A DNA stretch of 42,969 nucleotides from an uncultured Bacteroidales bacterium (GTDB taxonomy: Bacteria > Bacteroidota > Bacteroidia > Bacteroidales > GWA2-32-17): contig CALGPK010000008.1 in the NCBI GenBank assembly GCA_937960415.1, positions 1 to 42,969 on the forward strand. Direction: 5' to 3'. This document shows positions 6,551 to 16,003 of the stretch, in pieces. Under the pieces are notes generated by a model. It did no database searches and was not told the DNA's origin. It saw only the letters and a program-made list of their open reading frames with translations. A program made the position numbers and the translations under genes. Every line of letters begins with the position of its first letter. Position 1 is the first letter of the stretch.

Positions 6551-7171
6551 TTACTGATTTGTACCAATTAGATCAACCGGCAAATAACCCGATATAAGAT
6601 ATTGCTTATGATCTTTTAAATCTTTGCAAACAAAACGAGTTCGTAATTTCTTTACAACTCGAAAGGTTCGGTTTAATGCTACAAATGTTTGGTTTGGGGT
6701 AAGGTCTTTTAAATATATGGTGCTGGTTTGATTTTCTGAACGTTGTGTCATGGATTGTTTAACAGCAAAATCGCGATGTTTGGAATAAACATTGTTGTTA
6801 AGTAGTTGTTCTATGATGGTACGTTTAATATTTTCAGGGAAAAGGTTTTTATCGATAGCCTGCTTCAGTAACATGAAGAAATACTGTTGCCAGACTTTGC
6901 CGTGTGGTTTTTCTTGTTTTTTTTGAAATTTATGCGTCAGCACATGAGCAAATTCGTGCAAAAATACATAAAAGCAAAACAATGGGGTTAGATCGCTGTT
7001 AAGTGTAATGATGTATCGTTGCTGAGTGGTGGAAAATGACATGGTTCCGTATTTTGTATTACGGGGAGGAACTATTCTAATAGTGATGTTAGGTGTAGTT
7101 TTCAATAACGATTCTACAAATTCGTGTACCGATTTTTCGCTGAAAATATCGAGTAAAGTTACTTGTTTCAT
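6551..7171 (-). CDS. SprT-like zinc metalloprotein
   Basis: A 206-aa protein with a SprT-like domain in its first half. The zinc motif HEFAH lies in VFLHEFAHVLTH (about residues 92-96), followed by a further His in PHGKVWQQYF, the usual third ligand region of SprT/Spartan domains. The C-terminal half has a small beta-rich section (TFRVVKKLRTRFVCKDL) but lacks a recognisable zinc ribbon. Eukaryotic Spartan cleaves DNA-protein crosslinks; the bacterial proteins are little studied. It is monocistronic and divergent from mlaE across a 43-base gap. Confidence 0.8.
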   Translation of the reverse strand: MKQVTLLDIFSEKSVHEFVESLLKTTPNITIRIVPPRNTKYGTMSFSTTQQRYIITLNSDLTPLFCFYVFLHEFAHVLTHKFQKKQEKPHGKVWQQYFFMLLKQAIDKNLFPENIKRTIIEQLLNNNVYSKHRDFAVKQSMTQRSENQTSTIYLKDLTPNQTFVALNRTFRVVKKLRTRFVCKDLKDHKQYLISGYLPVDLIGTNQ

Positions 7172-7214
7172 AACGTGTTTAAAAAACTTGTAAATTTACG
7201 CAGATTTTATAAAA

Positions 7215-7961
7215 ATGCATTTGCTTTTGTATCACATAGGACGTTATGTATTGTTGCTCAAAAAAGTCTTTTCTCGCCCCGAAAAAGGTCGTGTATATTT
7301 AAATCAAACGCTCGACGAACTGGTTACCATCGGGTTTAATTCGGTAGGGATCGTAGTCATTATTTCCATTTTTATGGGAGCAGTAATAACGTTGCAGACA
7401 GCTTACAACATCGAGAATCCACTAATTCCTATTTACCTGATAGGTTTGGGTACTCGTGATTCGATGATACTGGAGTTTTCATCAACCGTAGTGGGTTTGG
7501 TGCTTGCTGGTAAAGTGGGCTCCAACATTGCTTCCGAAATTGGCACCATGCGTGTAACAGAACAAATAGATGCTCTGGAAATAATGGGCATTAACTCGGC
7601 TAGTTTTTTAATTCTTCCCAAAATATTGGCTGCCGTTATTTTTTTTCCTTTTTTGACTGTGATTAGCATGTTTGTCGGTATTTTTGGTGGTTGGGCAGCA
7701 GGTGTTTTGACCGGTGCCGTTAGTTCTACGGCTTTTATTTACGGTTTACAGTATGCTTTTGTGCCATTTTATGTTGTATATGCTCTTATAAAAACCATTG
7801 TGTTTGCATTTATAATTGTTTCGGTTTCAGCTTACGAAGGTTATTATTGTCAGGGAGGTGCACTCGAAGTAGGGCGTGCCAGTACCAGGGCTGTTGTTTA
7901 TAGCAGTTTGGTTATTTTGTTGTTTAATGTAATCATTACTCAATTGTTACTTGCCAAATAA
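7215..7961 (+). CDS. mlaE: MlaE-family ABC transporter permease
   Basis: A 248-aa inner-membrane protein of the MlaE/DUF140 family, with the conserved stretch VLAGKVGSNIASEIGTMRVTEQIDALEIMG at roughly residues 97-125 (split here: VLAGKVGSNIASE then IGTMRVTEQIDAL), which contacts the ATPase, and about five or six hydrophobic segments. MlaE with MlaF forms the transporter that moves phospholipids between the membranes, keeping outer-membrane lipid asymmetry. It overlaps mlaF by one base (TAATG), so the two are translated together. No MlaD, MlaB or MlaC gene follows in this window. Confidence 0.9.
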   Translation: MHLLLYHIGRYVLLLKKVFSRPEKGRVYLNQTLDELVTIGFNSVGIVVIISIFMGAVITLQTAYNIENPLIPIYLIGLGTRDSMILEFSSTVVGLVLAGKVGSNIASEIGTMRVTEQIDALEIMGINSASFLILPKILAAVIFFPFLTVISMFVGIFGGWAAGVLTGAVSSTAFIYGLQYAFVPFYVVYALIKTIVFAFIIVSVSAYEGYYCQGGALEVGRASTRAVVYSSLVILLFNVIITQLLLAK

Positions 7962-8713
7962 TGATAGAAGTTCAAAACATATCGAAGTCGTTTGCCGACA
8001 AAAAAGTATTGCAAAACATAAGTGTTACGTTCGAAACTGGCAAAACAAACCTTATTATTGGGCAGAGTGGTTCGGGCAAAACTGTACTAATGAAATTGCT
8101 GGTAGGCTTAATTGAGGTGGACGAGGGTAACATTTTTTTCGATGGTCGTAACTTTACAGTCATGGATTTTAAGGAGCGAAAAAATGTAAGAAAAGAGTTT
8201 GGAATGGTTTTTCAGGGGGGAGCCTTGTTCGATTCGCTTACAGTGCTCGAAAATGTTGTTTTTCCATTGAATGTGTTTTCTAACATGTCGAAATCGGAAA
8301 AAATCGATCGTGCTCAATTTTGTTTAAAACGTGTTAACCTCGAAAATGCGGGTCATTTGTATCCTTCAGAAATAAGCGGTGGGATGAAAAAACGTGTGGC
8401 TATTGCTCGTGCTATTGCGTTAAATCCGAAATACCTTTTTTGCGACGAACCTAATTCGGGACTGGACCCTCAAACTTCTATCGTTATAGATAATTTGATT
8501 AAAGAGATTACTGACGAATATCAGATGACAACGATTATTAATACGCACGACATGAATTCAGTAATGGAAATAGGCGACAAGATTGTTTTTATATACAAAG
8601 GCTCAAAATTGTGGGAAGGCAGCAAACACGACATTATGCAAAGCGAATGCGACGAGCTGAACGATTTTATTTTTGCTTCGGAGTTTACTCGTTTAATTAA
8701 AAAGCATTTTTAA
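7961..8713 (+). CDS. mlaF: MlaF-family ABC transporter ATPase
   Basis: A 250-aa ABC ATPase with Walker A GQSGSGKT (34-41), Q-loop MVFQGG, signature SGGMKKR, Walker B YLFCDEP followed by NSGLDP, and the switch His in IINTHDMNS. The GGMKKR form of the signature is typical of the MlaF branch. It powers the MlaE permease in phospholipid transport. It starts on the last base of mlaE and converges with lepA, overlapping its end by four bases. The MCE substrate-binding partner is not nearby and must be encoded elsewhere if the system is complete. Confidence 0.92.
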   Translation: MIEVQNISKSFADKKVLQNISVTFETGKTNLIIGQSGSGKTVLMKLLVGLIEVDEGNIFFDGRNFTVMDFKERKNVRKEFGMVFQGGALFDSLTVLENVVFPLNVFSNMSKSEKIDRAQFCLKRVNLENAGHLYPSEISGGMKKRVAIARAIALNPKYLFCDEPNSGLDPQTSIVIDNLIKEITDEYQMTTIINTHDMNSVMEIGDKIVFIYKGSKLWEGSKHDIMQSECDELNDFIFASEFTRLIKKHF

Positions 8714-10500
8714 GAATCAAGCTTTAGTACTGCCAAAAAAGCCGATTGTGGCACTTCTACTGTACCTATTTGACGCATTCGTTTTTTACCTTTTTTCTGT
8801 TTTTCGAGCAGTTTGCGTTTTCGTGTAATATCGCCCCCGTAACATTTGGCTGTAACATCTTTTCGAAGGGGTTTAATCGTTTCGCGTGCTATAATTTTAC
8901 TGCCAATGGCAGCTTGTATAGCTACTTCAAATTGTTGTCGAGGAATGAGTTCCCGAAGTTTTTCGCAAATCTTTCTGCCAAAAGCATAAGCGTTGTCTTG
9001 ATGAATCAGCGTAGAAAGTGCATCAACTTGCTCGCCGTTTAGCAAAATGTCGAGTTTTACAAGTTTGGCAGGACGATAATCGAGCTGATGATAATCGAAT
9101 GAGGCATAACCTTTAGAAATACTTTTGAGTTTATCGTAAAAATCGAAAACAATTTCGGCGAGTGGCATTTCAAAAATAATTTCTACACGATCGGTAGTTA
9201 AGTAGTTTTGGTTTTTTAATATTCCGCGTTTGTCTATACATAATTTCATTATGGCACCAACAAATTCAGCTTTTGTAATGATTTGTGCCAATATGTATGG
9301 TTCTTCGATATGATCGATATGAGTAACAGGTGGCATCCCCGAAGGATTATGCACTTCGAGCACTTCGCCTTTGGTGGTAAACACTTTGTAAGAAACATTA
9401 GGTACAGTAGTAATTACGTCCATATTAAACTCACGGTCGAGGCGTTCTTGGACAATTTCCATGTGAAGCAATCCGAGAAAACCACCGCGAAAGCCAAAGC
9501 CCAATGCAGCACTTGATTCGGGAATGAACGAGAGCGAAGCATCGTTGAGTTGCAATTTTTCGAGTGATGACCGCAAGTTTTCGTAATCGTCGGCATCGAC
9601 AGGATAAATACCGGCAAACACCATGGGCTTTACGTTTTCAAATCCAGAAATGGCTTCACTACAAGGATTTTCTACATGAGTAATGGTATCGCCTACCTTA
9701 ACTTCGCGAGCATTTTTAATGCCCGAAATAATGTAACCTACATTGCCTGCCGATATTTCATCACGTGGCTCTAACGAAAGTTTTAATATACCAATCTCGT
9801 CTGCATGATAATCTAAACCGGTATTAACAAATTTAACATGATCGTTGGTTCTGAGTGTTCCATTAAATATGCGAAAATAGGCAATGATACCTCGAAACGG
9901 ATTAAATACTGAGTCGAAGATAAGTGCTTGTAATGGTGCATCAGGGTTGCCCTTAGGTGGAGGAATACGTTCGATGATGGCTGTTAGAATTTCGTTAACT
10001 CCCATGCCTGTGCGTGCACTGGCTTCGATAATTTCTTCACGCTTGCAGCCCAATAAGTCAACAATCTGATCTTTTACTTCTTCGGGCATGGCAGCAGGCA
10101 TGTCCATTTTGTTGAGGATAGGGATTATTTCGAGATTGTAATCGATGGCTTTGTATAGGTTCGAAATGGTTTGAGCTTGAATGCCCTGCGTTGCATCAAC
10201 TACGAGCAAAGCACCTTCGCAGGAAGCTATGGCACGAGAAACTTCGTAACTAAAATCGACGTGTCCGGGAGTATCAATAAGATTTAACGTGTATAGATGT
10301 CCGTTGTGTGTATATTGCATCTGAATAGCATGACTCTTAATGGTAATGCCACGCTCACGTTCGAGTTCCATATCGTCGAGTACCTGTTCCTGTAACTGTT
10401 TGCCCGATATAGTACCAGTATATTCGAGCAGCCGATCGGCTAATGTACTTTTCCCGTGATCGATATGAGCTATAATGCAGAAATTTCGAATATGATTCAT
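8710..10500 (-). CDS. lepA: Elongation factor 4 (LepA)
   Basis: A 596-aa translational GTPase, close to the usual 600. It begins [20 protein letters not shown] with the P-loop AHIDHGKS; G3 is DTPGHVD and G4 NKMD. The C-terminal half has the LepA-specific domain ending [19 protein letters not shown]4 acts on ribosomes, promoting back-translocation or assisting initiation and assembly. The start at 10500 is chosen because seven residues upstream in the open frame (MQKISLL) are not part of the family and lie over the predicted promoter region. Confidence 0.97.
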   Translation of the reverse strand: MNHIRNFCIIAHIDHGKSTLADRLLEYTGTISGKQLQEQVLDDMELERERGITIKSHAIQMQYTHNGHLYTLNLIDTPGHVDFSYEVSRAIASCEGALLVVDATQGIQAQTISNLYKAIDYNLEIIPILNKMDMPAAMPEEVKDQIVDLLGCKREEIIEASARTGMGVNEILTAIIERIPPPKGNPDAPLQALIFDSVFNPFRGIIAYFRIFNGTLRTNDHVKFVNTGLDYHADEIGILKLSLEPRDEISAGNVGYIISGIKNAREVKVGDTITHVENPCSEAISGFENVKPMVFAGIYPVDADDYENLRSSLEKLQLNDASLSFIPESSAALGFGFRGGFLGLLHMEIVQERLDREFNMDVITTVPNVSYKVFTTKGEVLEVHNPSGMPPVTHIDHIEEPYILAQIITKAEFVGAIMKLCIDKRGILKNQNYLTTDRVEIIFEMPLAEIVFDFYDKLKSISKGYASFDYHQLDYRPAKLVKLDILLNGEQVDALSTLIHQDNAYAFGRKICEKLRELIPRQQFEVAIQAAIGSKIIARETIKPLRKDVTAKCYGGDITRKRKLLEKQKKGKKRMRQIGTVEVPQSAFLAVLKLDS

Positions 10501-10518
10501 TAAAAGCGATATTTTTTG

Positions 10519-10526
10519 CAAAGATA
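10519..10526 (-). promoter_or_regulatory. -7 box for lepA
   Basis: The minus strand reads TATCTTTG, an exact TAnnTTTG match, 18 bases upstream of the lepA ATG. No clear -33 TTTG is seen at the expected distance, so the leader would be only about ten bases if this box is used. Confidence 0.45.
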
Positions 10527-10755
10527 ATGTAAGAAATTAAAATTTTTTTATCTTTTGAATGCTCGAAGACGATTAAAAACGTTAAAAGAAAATTACGATA
10601 AACTAAAATTAAATAGTAAAAATGCTCAAACGAAACAATTTGTTTCGATTATTTGTACTAAGGTTTTATCGAAACTTCGTCAGATTTTATAATTATTAAA
10701 GATACATAAAATCATGCAGGTACTAAACGATGTTGTATGTAATTTATGCTTTAAT

Positions 10756-10863
10756 TAGGTTGTTTCATTAGAAAAAAATTATTAATTCAAATGAATTGAG
10801 TTAATAAATTACGCTTTACAAAGACGTTTTATCAATAAAATCTTGTAAAGCAACTACAACCTA
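10756..10863. ncRNA. Candidate structured RNA or small repeat element (three nested or adjacent stems)
   Basis: An outer 8-base inverted repeat TAGGTTGT/ACAACCTA (10756-10763 with 10856-10863) encloses two hairpins. The first, 10779-10807, has AATTCA/TGAATT plus five more pairs with a bulge. The second, 10813-10851, pairs GCTTTACAA with TTGTAAAGC and continues through GA/TC and TTTTAT/ATAAAA around a two-base loop. This is a three-way-junction layout. Strand and transcription are unknown, and no T-tract terminator follows. It could equally be a miniature repeat element. Confidence 0.3.
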
Positions 10864-10981
10864 TTATCATTTCCAACATTACGTTTAAATATGTACTTAT
10901 CTATTACAAATTGTAATCATTCAATATCAAAAGACAACAAATTGTAAAAACTAACCAACTTATATTAAAGCAGAAAAGAAA

Positions 10982-12256
10982 TCAAAAGCGATAACGTTCG
11001 ATAATTTCTTTTCCTGGATTGAAATATCCATGATATAGCCAGGAATATTGTTTTTTTATGTTTTGAATTAATTGACGAATGCTAATTGCATAAGAATCAA
11101 TCTCTAAAACAAGTTCTCGGTCAATATAATCGGGGTCTATATTGAAGTTTCTCCATTGTATCATGTTAAATTTAAGTGTTTTAATAGCATTATTGAGGGC
11201 TTCTATTTCTTCGGATGAATTGGTATAGCCGGGATGAACAAAGTAATTGATAGAAACCCATCGTTTAAACTGACGTAAAAGTTGTATCGAAAGCAGTACA
11301 TCTTCGAATGTGTAATTAACGGGCGAATAATACCATTTGTAACGTTCGGGCAAAAAGCTGTTTATGCTAATGCGAGCACTATCAAGTCCTGCTTCAATCA
11401 GCTTCAGTATTTTGTCGGGCTTACTACCATTAGTGTTAAGGTTAATAATACCTATGTTTGTTTTTTTGCGAATGAGTTTAATTGCTTCGGCAATTACTTC
11501 AGCTACCATTAGTGGTTCGCCTTCGCAGCCCTGCCCAAAGCTAACAATGGGATTGGGTGCTGTATTCAAGTGGTCGATGGCTATTTCGGCAATCTCTTCG
11601 GGAGTAGGGATAAAAGTTATTCTTTGCTGAGTAGAACAAAAACCGGAATCCTTGGGCTGATAGGAGATACACCCCCGGCAACGACTATTACATGCAGGTG
11701 AAGTTGGCAACGGCGCCTCCCAACGATTGAGAAAATAATTGCGAGCCGCCGGACATAAATATACCGTTGCACAATGTACCAGGTGCTTTACAAGACGGTT
11801 GTTTGGATACTTTTTTAAAAAACGGTTGGTGCCTGTTACAACTTTTTTCTGATTAAATTGATGAATATCTTGTCTAATATCGGGATCTATGCGAAGTGCT
11901 GTTGTATAAAATTTACCCTTGTACCAGCCTACAGCAGTATAAGCATATAACGGGAGAATAGGAGCTTCGGGTGCTTTAATCCATGCTGCAAGAGCTGTTT
12001 GGGTGTAAGCTGGGGCATTAAATACACATACCGCATTGCCTAAATTCGAAATTTCTAACCTTTTTTTTCGCTCATTATATCCAACTGCTTTACGTTTAGG
12101 TAGAAAGAAAAAATCGCTACCGTTTGGTAACTCTATAAAATCATCTTCGTTTAGCAATTTTACTTTATGCCCCTCTCTACCAACAGCAAGTAAGTTTCTG
12201 TCTTCGAAAATATTGCCTTTTTCGTCGGAAACCAATAAAAAAGGGCGAATAGACAT
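10982..12256 (-). CDS. Radical SAM protein of unknown substrate
   Basis: A 424-aa protein. Residues 1 to about 185 form an unusual N-terminal region. The radical SAM core begins with CNSRCRGC (CxxxCxxC, about residues 189-196), which binds the 4Fe-4S cluster, followed by SFGQGCEGEPL (GGE-like SAM contact), INLNTNGSK and ARISINSF. The substrate is not predictable from sequence. It starts one base after the glnS stop, so the two genes are almost certainly co-transcribed; whether that links it to translation is unclear. The N-terminal extension holds further Cys residues (HCATVYLCP) that might bind a second cluster. Confidence 0.85.
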   Translation of the reverse strand: MSIRPFLLVSDEKGNIFEDRNLLAVGREGHKVKLLNEDDFIELPNGSDFFFLPKRKAVGYNERKKRLEISNLGNAVCVFNAPAYTQTALAAWIKAPEAPILPLYAYTAVGWYKGKFYTTALRIDPDIRQDIHQFNQKKVVTGTNRFLKKYPNNRLVKHLVHCATVYLCPAARNYFLNRWEAPLPTSPACNSRCRGCISYQPKDSGFCSTQQRITFIPTPEEIAEIAIDHLNTAPNPIVSFGQGCEGEPLMVAEVIAEAIKLIRKKTNIGIINLNTNGSKPDKILKLIEAGLDSARISINSFLPERYKWYYSPVNYTFEDVLLSIQLLRQFKRWVSINYFVHPGYTNSSEEIEALNNAIKTLKFNMIQWRNFNIDPDYIDRELVLEIDSYAISIRQLIQNIKKQYSWLYHGYFNPGKEIIERYRF

Positions 12257-12257
12257 A

Positions 12258-13931
12258 TTACTTTTGAATTTTCTTTGCCCAAGTATCTTTAAGGGTTACC
12301 GTACGATTGAAGATGAGCTTTTCAGTTGTACTGTCCTTATCTAAAATAAAATATCCGATACGCTCGAATTGTACATTTTGGTTATGCTTTATTTCTTTAA
12401 CAAATGGTTCTACATATCCGGTTACAATTTTTAACGAATCGGGATTAAGCTCTGTTTTAAAATCATCGGCTTCATCGGGGACTTCCGATTTAAACAGCCG
12501 ATCGTAAAGTCGTACTTCTGCAGCGACAGCATATTTGGTCGATACCCAGTGTATAGTGCCTTTTACTTTACGTCCATTAGGCGATTTTCCACCGCGCGAT
12601 TCGGGGTCTATGGTACAACGCAATTCTACAATATTGCCATTGTTGTCTTTAACAACTTCGTTGCATTTTAAAAAATAAGCGTAGCGTAAACGCACTTCAC
12701 CGCCCGGTTTTAGTCGGAAATAATTGCTGGGTGGATTTTCCATAAAGTCGTCTTTTTCGATGTATATTTCGCGAGTAAAAATTAGTTCGTGTGTTCCTTC
12801 GGCTTCATTTTCGGGATTATTGATAGCAGTTAACGATTCTTCGTAGCCTTCGGGCAAATTAGTAATAACTACCTTAATGGGATGGAGTACAGCCATCAAA
12901 CGAGTTGCTTTTTTATTGAGATCTTCGCGGATGCAGAATTCGAGTAAGCCAACATCAATAATGTTCTCGCGTTTGGCAACTCCAATACGCTCGGCAAACA
13001 TACGAATTGACTCGGGAGTATAACCTCTTCGCCTTAGTCCGCTGATGGTAGGCATTCGCGGGTCGTCCCATCCATTTACATGCCCTCCTTTTACCAGTTC
13101 TAAAAGTTTTCGCTTGCTCATTACCGTGTATGATAGGTTAAGTCGGGCAAATTCTATTTGTCGTGGACGGGGATGAGGTAATTCTAGTGCTTCTAAAAAC
13201 CACTCGTACAAAGGACGATGTACCTCAAATTCGAGAGTACAGATAGAATGCGTTATACCTTCGATATAATCGCTTTGTCCATGTGCAAAGTCGTACATTG
13301 GATAAATACACCATTTGTTGCCGGTTCTATGATGCGAAGCATGTATAATGCGGTATAAAACCGGATCGCGCATGTGCATATTGGGCGAGGCTAAGTCGAT
13401 TTTTGCTCGCAACGTGCGACTACCGTCAGGAAACTCTCCGGCACGCATCCGCTGAAACAGATCGAGATTTTCCTCTATACTCCGATTGCGATAAGGGCTT
13501 GGAGTAGCCGGAACAGTAGGTGTGCCTCGCATGGCCGAAACCTCATCGGAAGTCAAATCGCAAACGTATGCTTTACCTTTTTTGATAAGTAAAATAGCCC
13601 ATTCGTACAATTGTTCGAAATAGTCGGAAGCATAGCAAAGTTTGTCCCATTCAAAACCTAGCCAACGAACATCCTCCATAATAGATTCTACATATTCGGT
13701 ATCTTCGGTAATGGGATTGGTGTCGTCGAATCGCAAGTTGCATTTGCCTTTATACTTTTCTTTCAATCCAAAGTTTAAGCAAATTGATTTTGCATGACCT
13801 ATGTGCAAATATCCGTTGGGTTCGGGCGGAAAGCGAGTATAAACTTCTTTTACATAGCCACGTTCGAGGTCTGCATCAATAATCTCTTCAATAAAATTTC
13901 TATAAGCCGTAGTATTTTCTTTTTCTAACAT
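12258..13931 (-). CDS. glnS: Glutaminyl-tRNA synthetase
   Basis: A 557-aa class I aminoacyl-tRNA synthetase, like E. coli GlnRS in length. The HIGH motif is within [17 protein letters not shown] (HIGH 43-46), the KMSKS counterpart is VMSKRKL, and the C-terminal beta-barrel anticodon-binding domain ends [11 protein letters not shown]. The feature RFDDTNP is typical of the GlnRS/GluRS group and WGFEWDK-type sequence (WLGFEWDKL) supports GlnRS. It charges tRNA-Gln directly. It is divergent from folB and is followed after one base by the radical SAM gene. Confidence 0.96.
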   Translation of the reverse strand: MLEKENTTAYRNFIEEIIDADLERGYVKEVYTRFPPEPNGYLHIGHAKSICLNFGLKEKYKGKCNLRFDDTNPITEDTEYVESIMEDVRWLGFEWDKLCYASDYFEQLYEWAILLIKKGKAYVCDLTSDEVSAMRGTPTVPATPSPYRNRSIEENLDLFQRMRAGEFPDGSRTLRAKIDLASPNMHMRDPVLYRIIHASHHRTGNKWCIYPMYDFAHGQSDYIEGITHSICTLEFEVHRPLYEWFLEALELPHPRPRQIEFARLNLSYTVMSKRKLLELVKGGHVNGWDDPRMPTISGLRRRGYTPESIRMFAERIGVAKRENIIDVGLLEFCIREDLNKKATRLMAVLHPIKVVITNLPEGYEESLTAINNPENEAEGTHELIFTREIYIEKDDFMENPPSNYFRLKPGGEVRLRYAYFLKCNEVVKDNNGNIVELRCTIDPESRGGKSPNGRKVKGTIHWVSTKYAVAAEVRLYDRLFKSEVPDEADDFKTELNPDSLKIVTGYVEPFVKEIKHNQNVQFERIGYFILDKDSTTEKLIFNRTVTLKDTWAKKIQK

Positions 13932-13938
13932 AAAATTG

Positions 13939-13958
13939 TAATTTTGAAGGCAAAATTA
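13939..13958. promoter_or_regulatory. Back-to-back -7 boxes for folB and glnS
   Basis: The 47-base gap between the divergent genes carries TAATTTTG on the plus strand (13939-13946, towards folB) and TAATTTTG on the minus strand (13951-13958, towards glnS). Both fit TAnnTTTG exactly. No clear -33 elements are visible. The two boxes are only four bases apart and face away from each other with overlapping upstream regions, so the promoters may compete. Confidence 0.5.
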
Positions 13959-13978
13959 GTTTTTTTTAACCAATTTTT

Positions 13979-14344
13979 ATGGCATATATTCAATTAGAAG
14001 ACTTGGAATTTTATGCATATCATGGTCATTTTAAGGAAGAACAACAGATAGGCAATAAATTTTTAATGAGCATCTTAATAAAAACAGATATAAAAAAAAC
14101 AGCCGAAACCGATAATTTGAGTGATGCAGTCGATTATGTTTCTATATATAAAATTGCCCAGGAGGAAATGCAAAAAACATCAAAATTATTAGAAACAGTA
14201 ATTATGAGAATTGTTAAACGCTTATTCACTACTTATCCACAAATAGAATATGTTGATGTTAGCCTTTCAAAATTAAATCCCCCTATAGGAGGAAAAGCAA
14301 GAAGTGTTTCTGTTAAATGGAATGGTTATAGAAATGAATTATAA
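13979..14344 (+). CDS. folB: Dihydroneopterin aldolase
   Basis: A 121-aa protein of full family length. Conserved features are LEFYAYHGHFKEEQQIG near the N-terminus (with the substrate-binding Tyr/Glu region), SDAVDYVSIYKI in the middle, and the C-terminal SLSKLNPPIGG with its catalytic Lys. FolB cleaves dihydroneopterin to 6-hydroxymethyldihydropterin in folate synthesis; the enzyme for the next step, folK, is also in this window but 20 kb away. It is monocistronic and converges on the small lipoprotein genes. Confidence 0.93.
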   Translation: MAYIQLEDLEFYAYHGHFKEEQQIGNKFLMSILIKTDIKKTAETDNLSDAVDYVSIYKIAQEEMQKTSKLLETVIMRIVKRLFTTYPQIEYVDVSLSKLNPPIGGKARSVSVKWNGYRNEL

Positions 14345-14399
14345 TAAACTTACACCTGCCTAACATTAAACTTATAGCATACCATTTGAATTTCTAAAA

Positions 14400-14945
14400 T
14401 TATTCGTTTTTATTGTTTGTGAATAAAAAGTTTCCTTTAAATCTTTTATATTTTCGAATTGTCGAAATATATGCAGTATCGCTATAGTGTTTCGTGAAAA
14501 ATTTTTTAGCATTAAACTGATAGGGAATTTTATTTTTTACATAACCCCAATAATATAAGCTATCGTTTTGAACTTTAAAGGCATAATAAATGAAAGGATT
14601 ATCGTTATTATCGCTAAGCCAGCGAACATTGGCAAAAAAGTGATTTCCAATTTTTCCAATATGACCTTTAATTAACAAAGGCAAATCGTTCGATTGTTTT
14701 TTTTCGTTTTTAAACAAAACCACATACTCGTGCTTGTTGAAAGGTAAAATAAGCAACAAATGACTATCTATTTGTAAATTAAAATTGTTGAATGTTTCAT
14801 ATCCGTCAAAAATCCACAAGCCTAATAGATTTGTATCGATATAAGACTTACAAACAGGCGTAAGTGGTTTTTTGTATTCGTATTCTTCGCATGATGTTGT
14901 TAATAGTACAAACGGTAAAACCAGATATATAAAAAAATGTTTCAT
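14400..14945 (-). CDS. Lipoprotein of unknown function
   Basis: A 181-aa protein with an N-terminal lipoprotein signal (MKHFFIYLVLPFVLLTTSC, lipid Cys19) and an otherwise soluble, beta-rich sequence with many aromatic residues. I do not recognise a family. It starts on the last base of the upstream lipoprotein gene (TAATG arrangement), so the two are translationally coupled and probably function together in the envelope. The text LLGLWIFDGYETF vaguely recalls lipocalin-like starts, but this is not strong. Confidence 0.6.
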   Translation of the reverse strand: MKHFFIYLVLPFVLLTTSCEEYEYKKPLTPVCKSYIDTNLLGLWIFDGYETFNNFNLQIDSHLLLILPFNKHEYVVLFKNEKKQSNDLPLLIKGHIGKIGNHFFANVRWLSDNNDNPFIYYAFKVQNDSLYYWGYVKNKIPYQFNAKKFFTKHYSDTAYISTIRKYKRFKGNFLFTNNKNE

Positions 14946-15364
14946 TACATTTTGGTATAAGTTGCTGTAACGTTTTCCGGACCATTTCCTTCGTCAAAAG
15001 TATATGTCCAGCTAATAGAATTAAAATTAGAAGCAATGGTGCCCGTTCCGTTAAAGATATGTCCGCTTACTATCTGATTATTGATAGTAATAGTTTGCCC
15101 TTTTACAGTTGCTTTGATAGATTTGCCTAAACCAAGGTTAAAAAAATTATCAAGAACAATAACACTTGCCTGATTATCTTTGGTAATTTCGACGTAGTAG
15201 TTCTGTGTTCCATATGTTTGCGAATTTTCGGTACATTTCCACGTATTTACCAGTTTATCTCTAATATCATCGGTATCGGGGTCGGGATCGTCTGGATTAC
15301 ATGACCAAAGAGCTATTAAAAGACAGGATAGGATAAATAAAAGACGAAATTTAAACTCTTTCAT
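14945..15364 (-). CDS. Lipocalin-like lipoprotein
   Basis: A 139-aa protein with a lipoprotein signal ending LIALWSC (Cys22), then an Asp/Pro-rich spacer (PDDPDPDTDD) and a single beta-rich domain starting LVNTWKC and ending GPENVTATYTKM. This layout, a GxW-like start and eight or so beta strands, is typical of the lipocalin-like small lipoproteins frequent in Bacteroidetes. Ligand unknown. It has its own promoter just behind gmhA and overlaps the next gene by one base. Confidence 0.65.
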   Translation of the reverse strand: MKEFKFRLLFILSCLLIALWSCNPDDPDPDTDDIRDKLVNTWKCTENSQTYGTQNYYVEITKDNQASVIVLDNFFNLGLGKSIKATVKGQTITINNQIVSGHIFNGTGTIASNFNSISWTYTFDEGNGPENVTATYTKM

Positions 15365-15389
15365 AAAACATTAAAGCAATAATGATAAG

Positions 15390-15421
15390 CAAAAATAAAA
15401 TTATTTTCGTAATTATCCAAA
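15390..15421 (-). promoter_or_regulatory. Promoter for the two-lipoprotein operon
   Basis: On the minus strand TTTG (15418-15421) and TATTTTTG (15390-15397) are separated by 20 bases, matching the Bacteroidetes -33/-7 pattern exactly in both boxes. It begins right after the gmhA stop codon and would start transcription close to 15383, about 20 bases before the first lipoprotein ATG. Confidence 0.65.
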
Positions 15422-16003
15422 TCAGGAAAACATTGTTCGTTCGACAAGCTCGCAAATGATATGACCCAACAAAATATGAGTTTCCTGAATGCGAGGAGTA
15501 TCGTTCGAAGGTACGGATAAAATAATATCCGAACACGATTCAAAATCGGCTGTAAATTCTCCCAAAAAGGCAATGGTTGTTACACCTTTTTTTTGAGCGG
15601 TTTTCATGGCTTCAATAACGTTTTTCGATTTACCTGAGGTAGATAACCCAATGAGTACATCGTTTTTTTGTCCTTGTGCTTCAATATATCGCGAAAAAAT
15701 TTGCTGATAATTAAAATCGTTTGCAACAGCTGTCAAATAAGATGTATTTACATGAAGTGCCTCGGCAGGTAGTGGCGGACGATTGATGTAGTAGCGACCG
15801 GAAAATTCGGCTGCCAGATGTTGAGCATCTGCAGCACTACCACCATTACCACAAAGCCATAGCCGTCCACCATTTTTAAAACTATCTACAATTTTTTGAG
15901 CCACCAAATTCAAGCGTTCTATAAATTCCGCATTTTCGAGCAGTTGCTCTTTAACACGAAGATTTTGACGAAAACGGCTTATTATGAGTTCTTTATTATC
16001 CAT
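15422..16003 (-). CDS. gmhA: Sedoheptulose-7-phosphate isomerase (SIS domain)
   Basis: A 193-aa SIS-domain protein. The segment LCGNGGSAADAQHLAAEFSGR (CGNGGSAADAQH at 51-62) contains the His/Glu residues of the GmhA active site; STSGKSKNV binds phosphate, and the C-terminal QETHILLGHIICELVE supplies further site residues. GmhA makes D-glycero-D-manno-heptose 7-phosphate for lipopolysaccharide core or capsule heptose. The closely related DiaA is a possible alternative, but DiaA is a proteobacterial initiation factor. It overlaps the upstream glycosyltransferase by eight bases. Confidence 0.85.
   Translation of the reverse strand: MDNKELIISRFRQNLRVKEQLLENAEFIERLNLVAQKIVDSFKNGGRLWLCGNGGSAADAQHLAAEFSGRYYINRPPLPAEALHVNTSYLTAVANDFNYQQIFSRYIEAQGQKNDVLIGLSTSGKSKNVIEAMKTAQKKGVTTIAFLGEFTADFESCSDIILSVPSNDTPRIQETHILLGHIICELVERTMFS

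Larger units (their letters stand above)
10501..10981. other. 480-base non-coding gap with several inverted repeats
   Basis: No reading frame of note occurs on either strand. The gap holds the lepA -7 box, a near-perfect palindrome CGAAACAATTTGTTTCG at 10631-10647, and the nested inverted repeats at 10756-10863 described separately. It separates two minus-strand genes (the radical SAM gene ends on its right side), so no long leader is required for either neighbour. Confidence 0.5.

Noticed and set aside
15422-16003. gmhA as DiaA
   Set aside because: DiaA is limited mainly to gamma-proteobacteria and the context (glycosyltransferase overlap) fits heptose synthesis.
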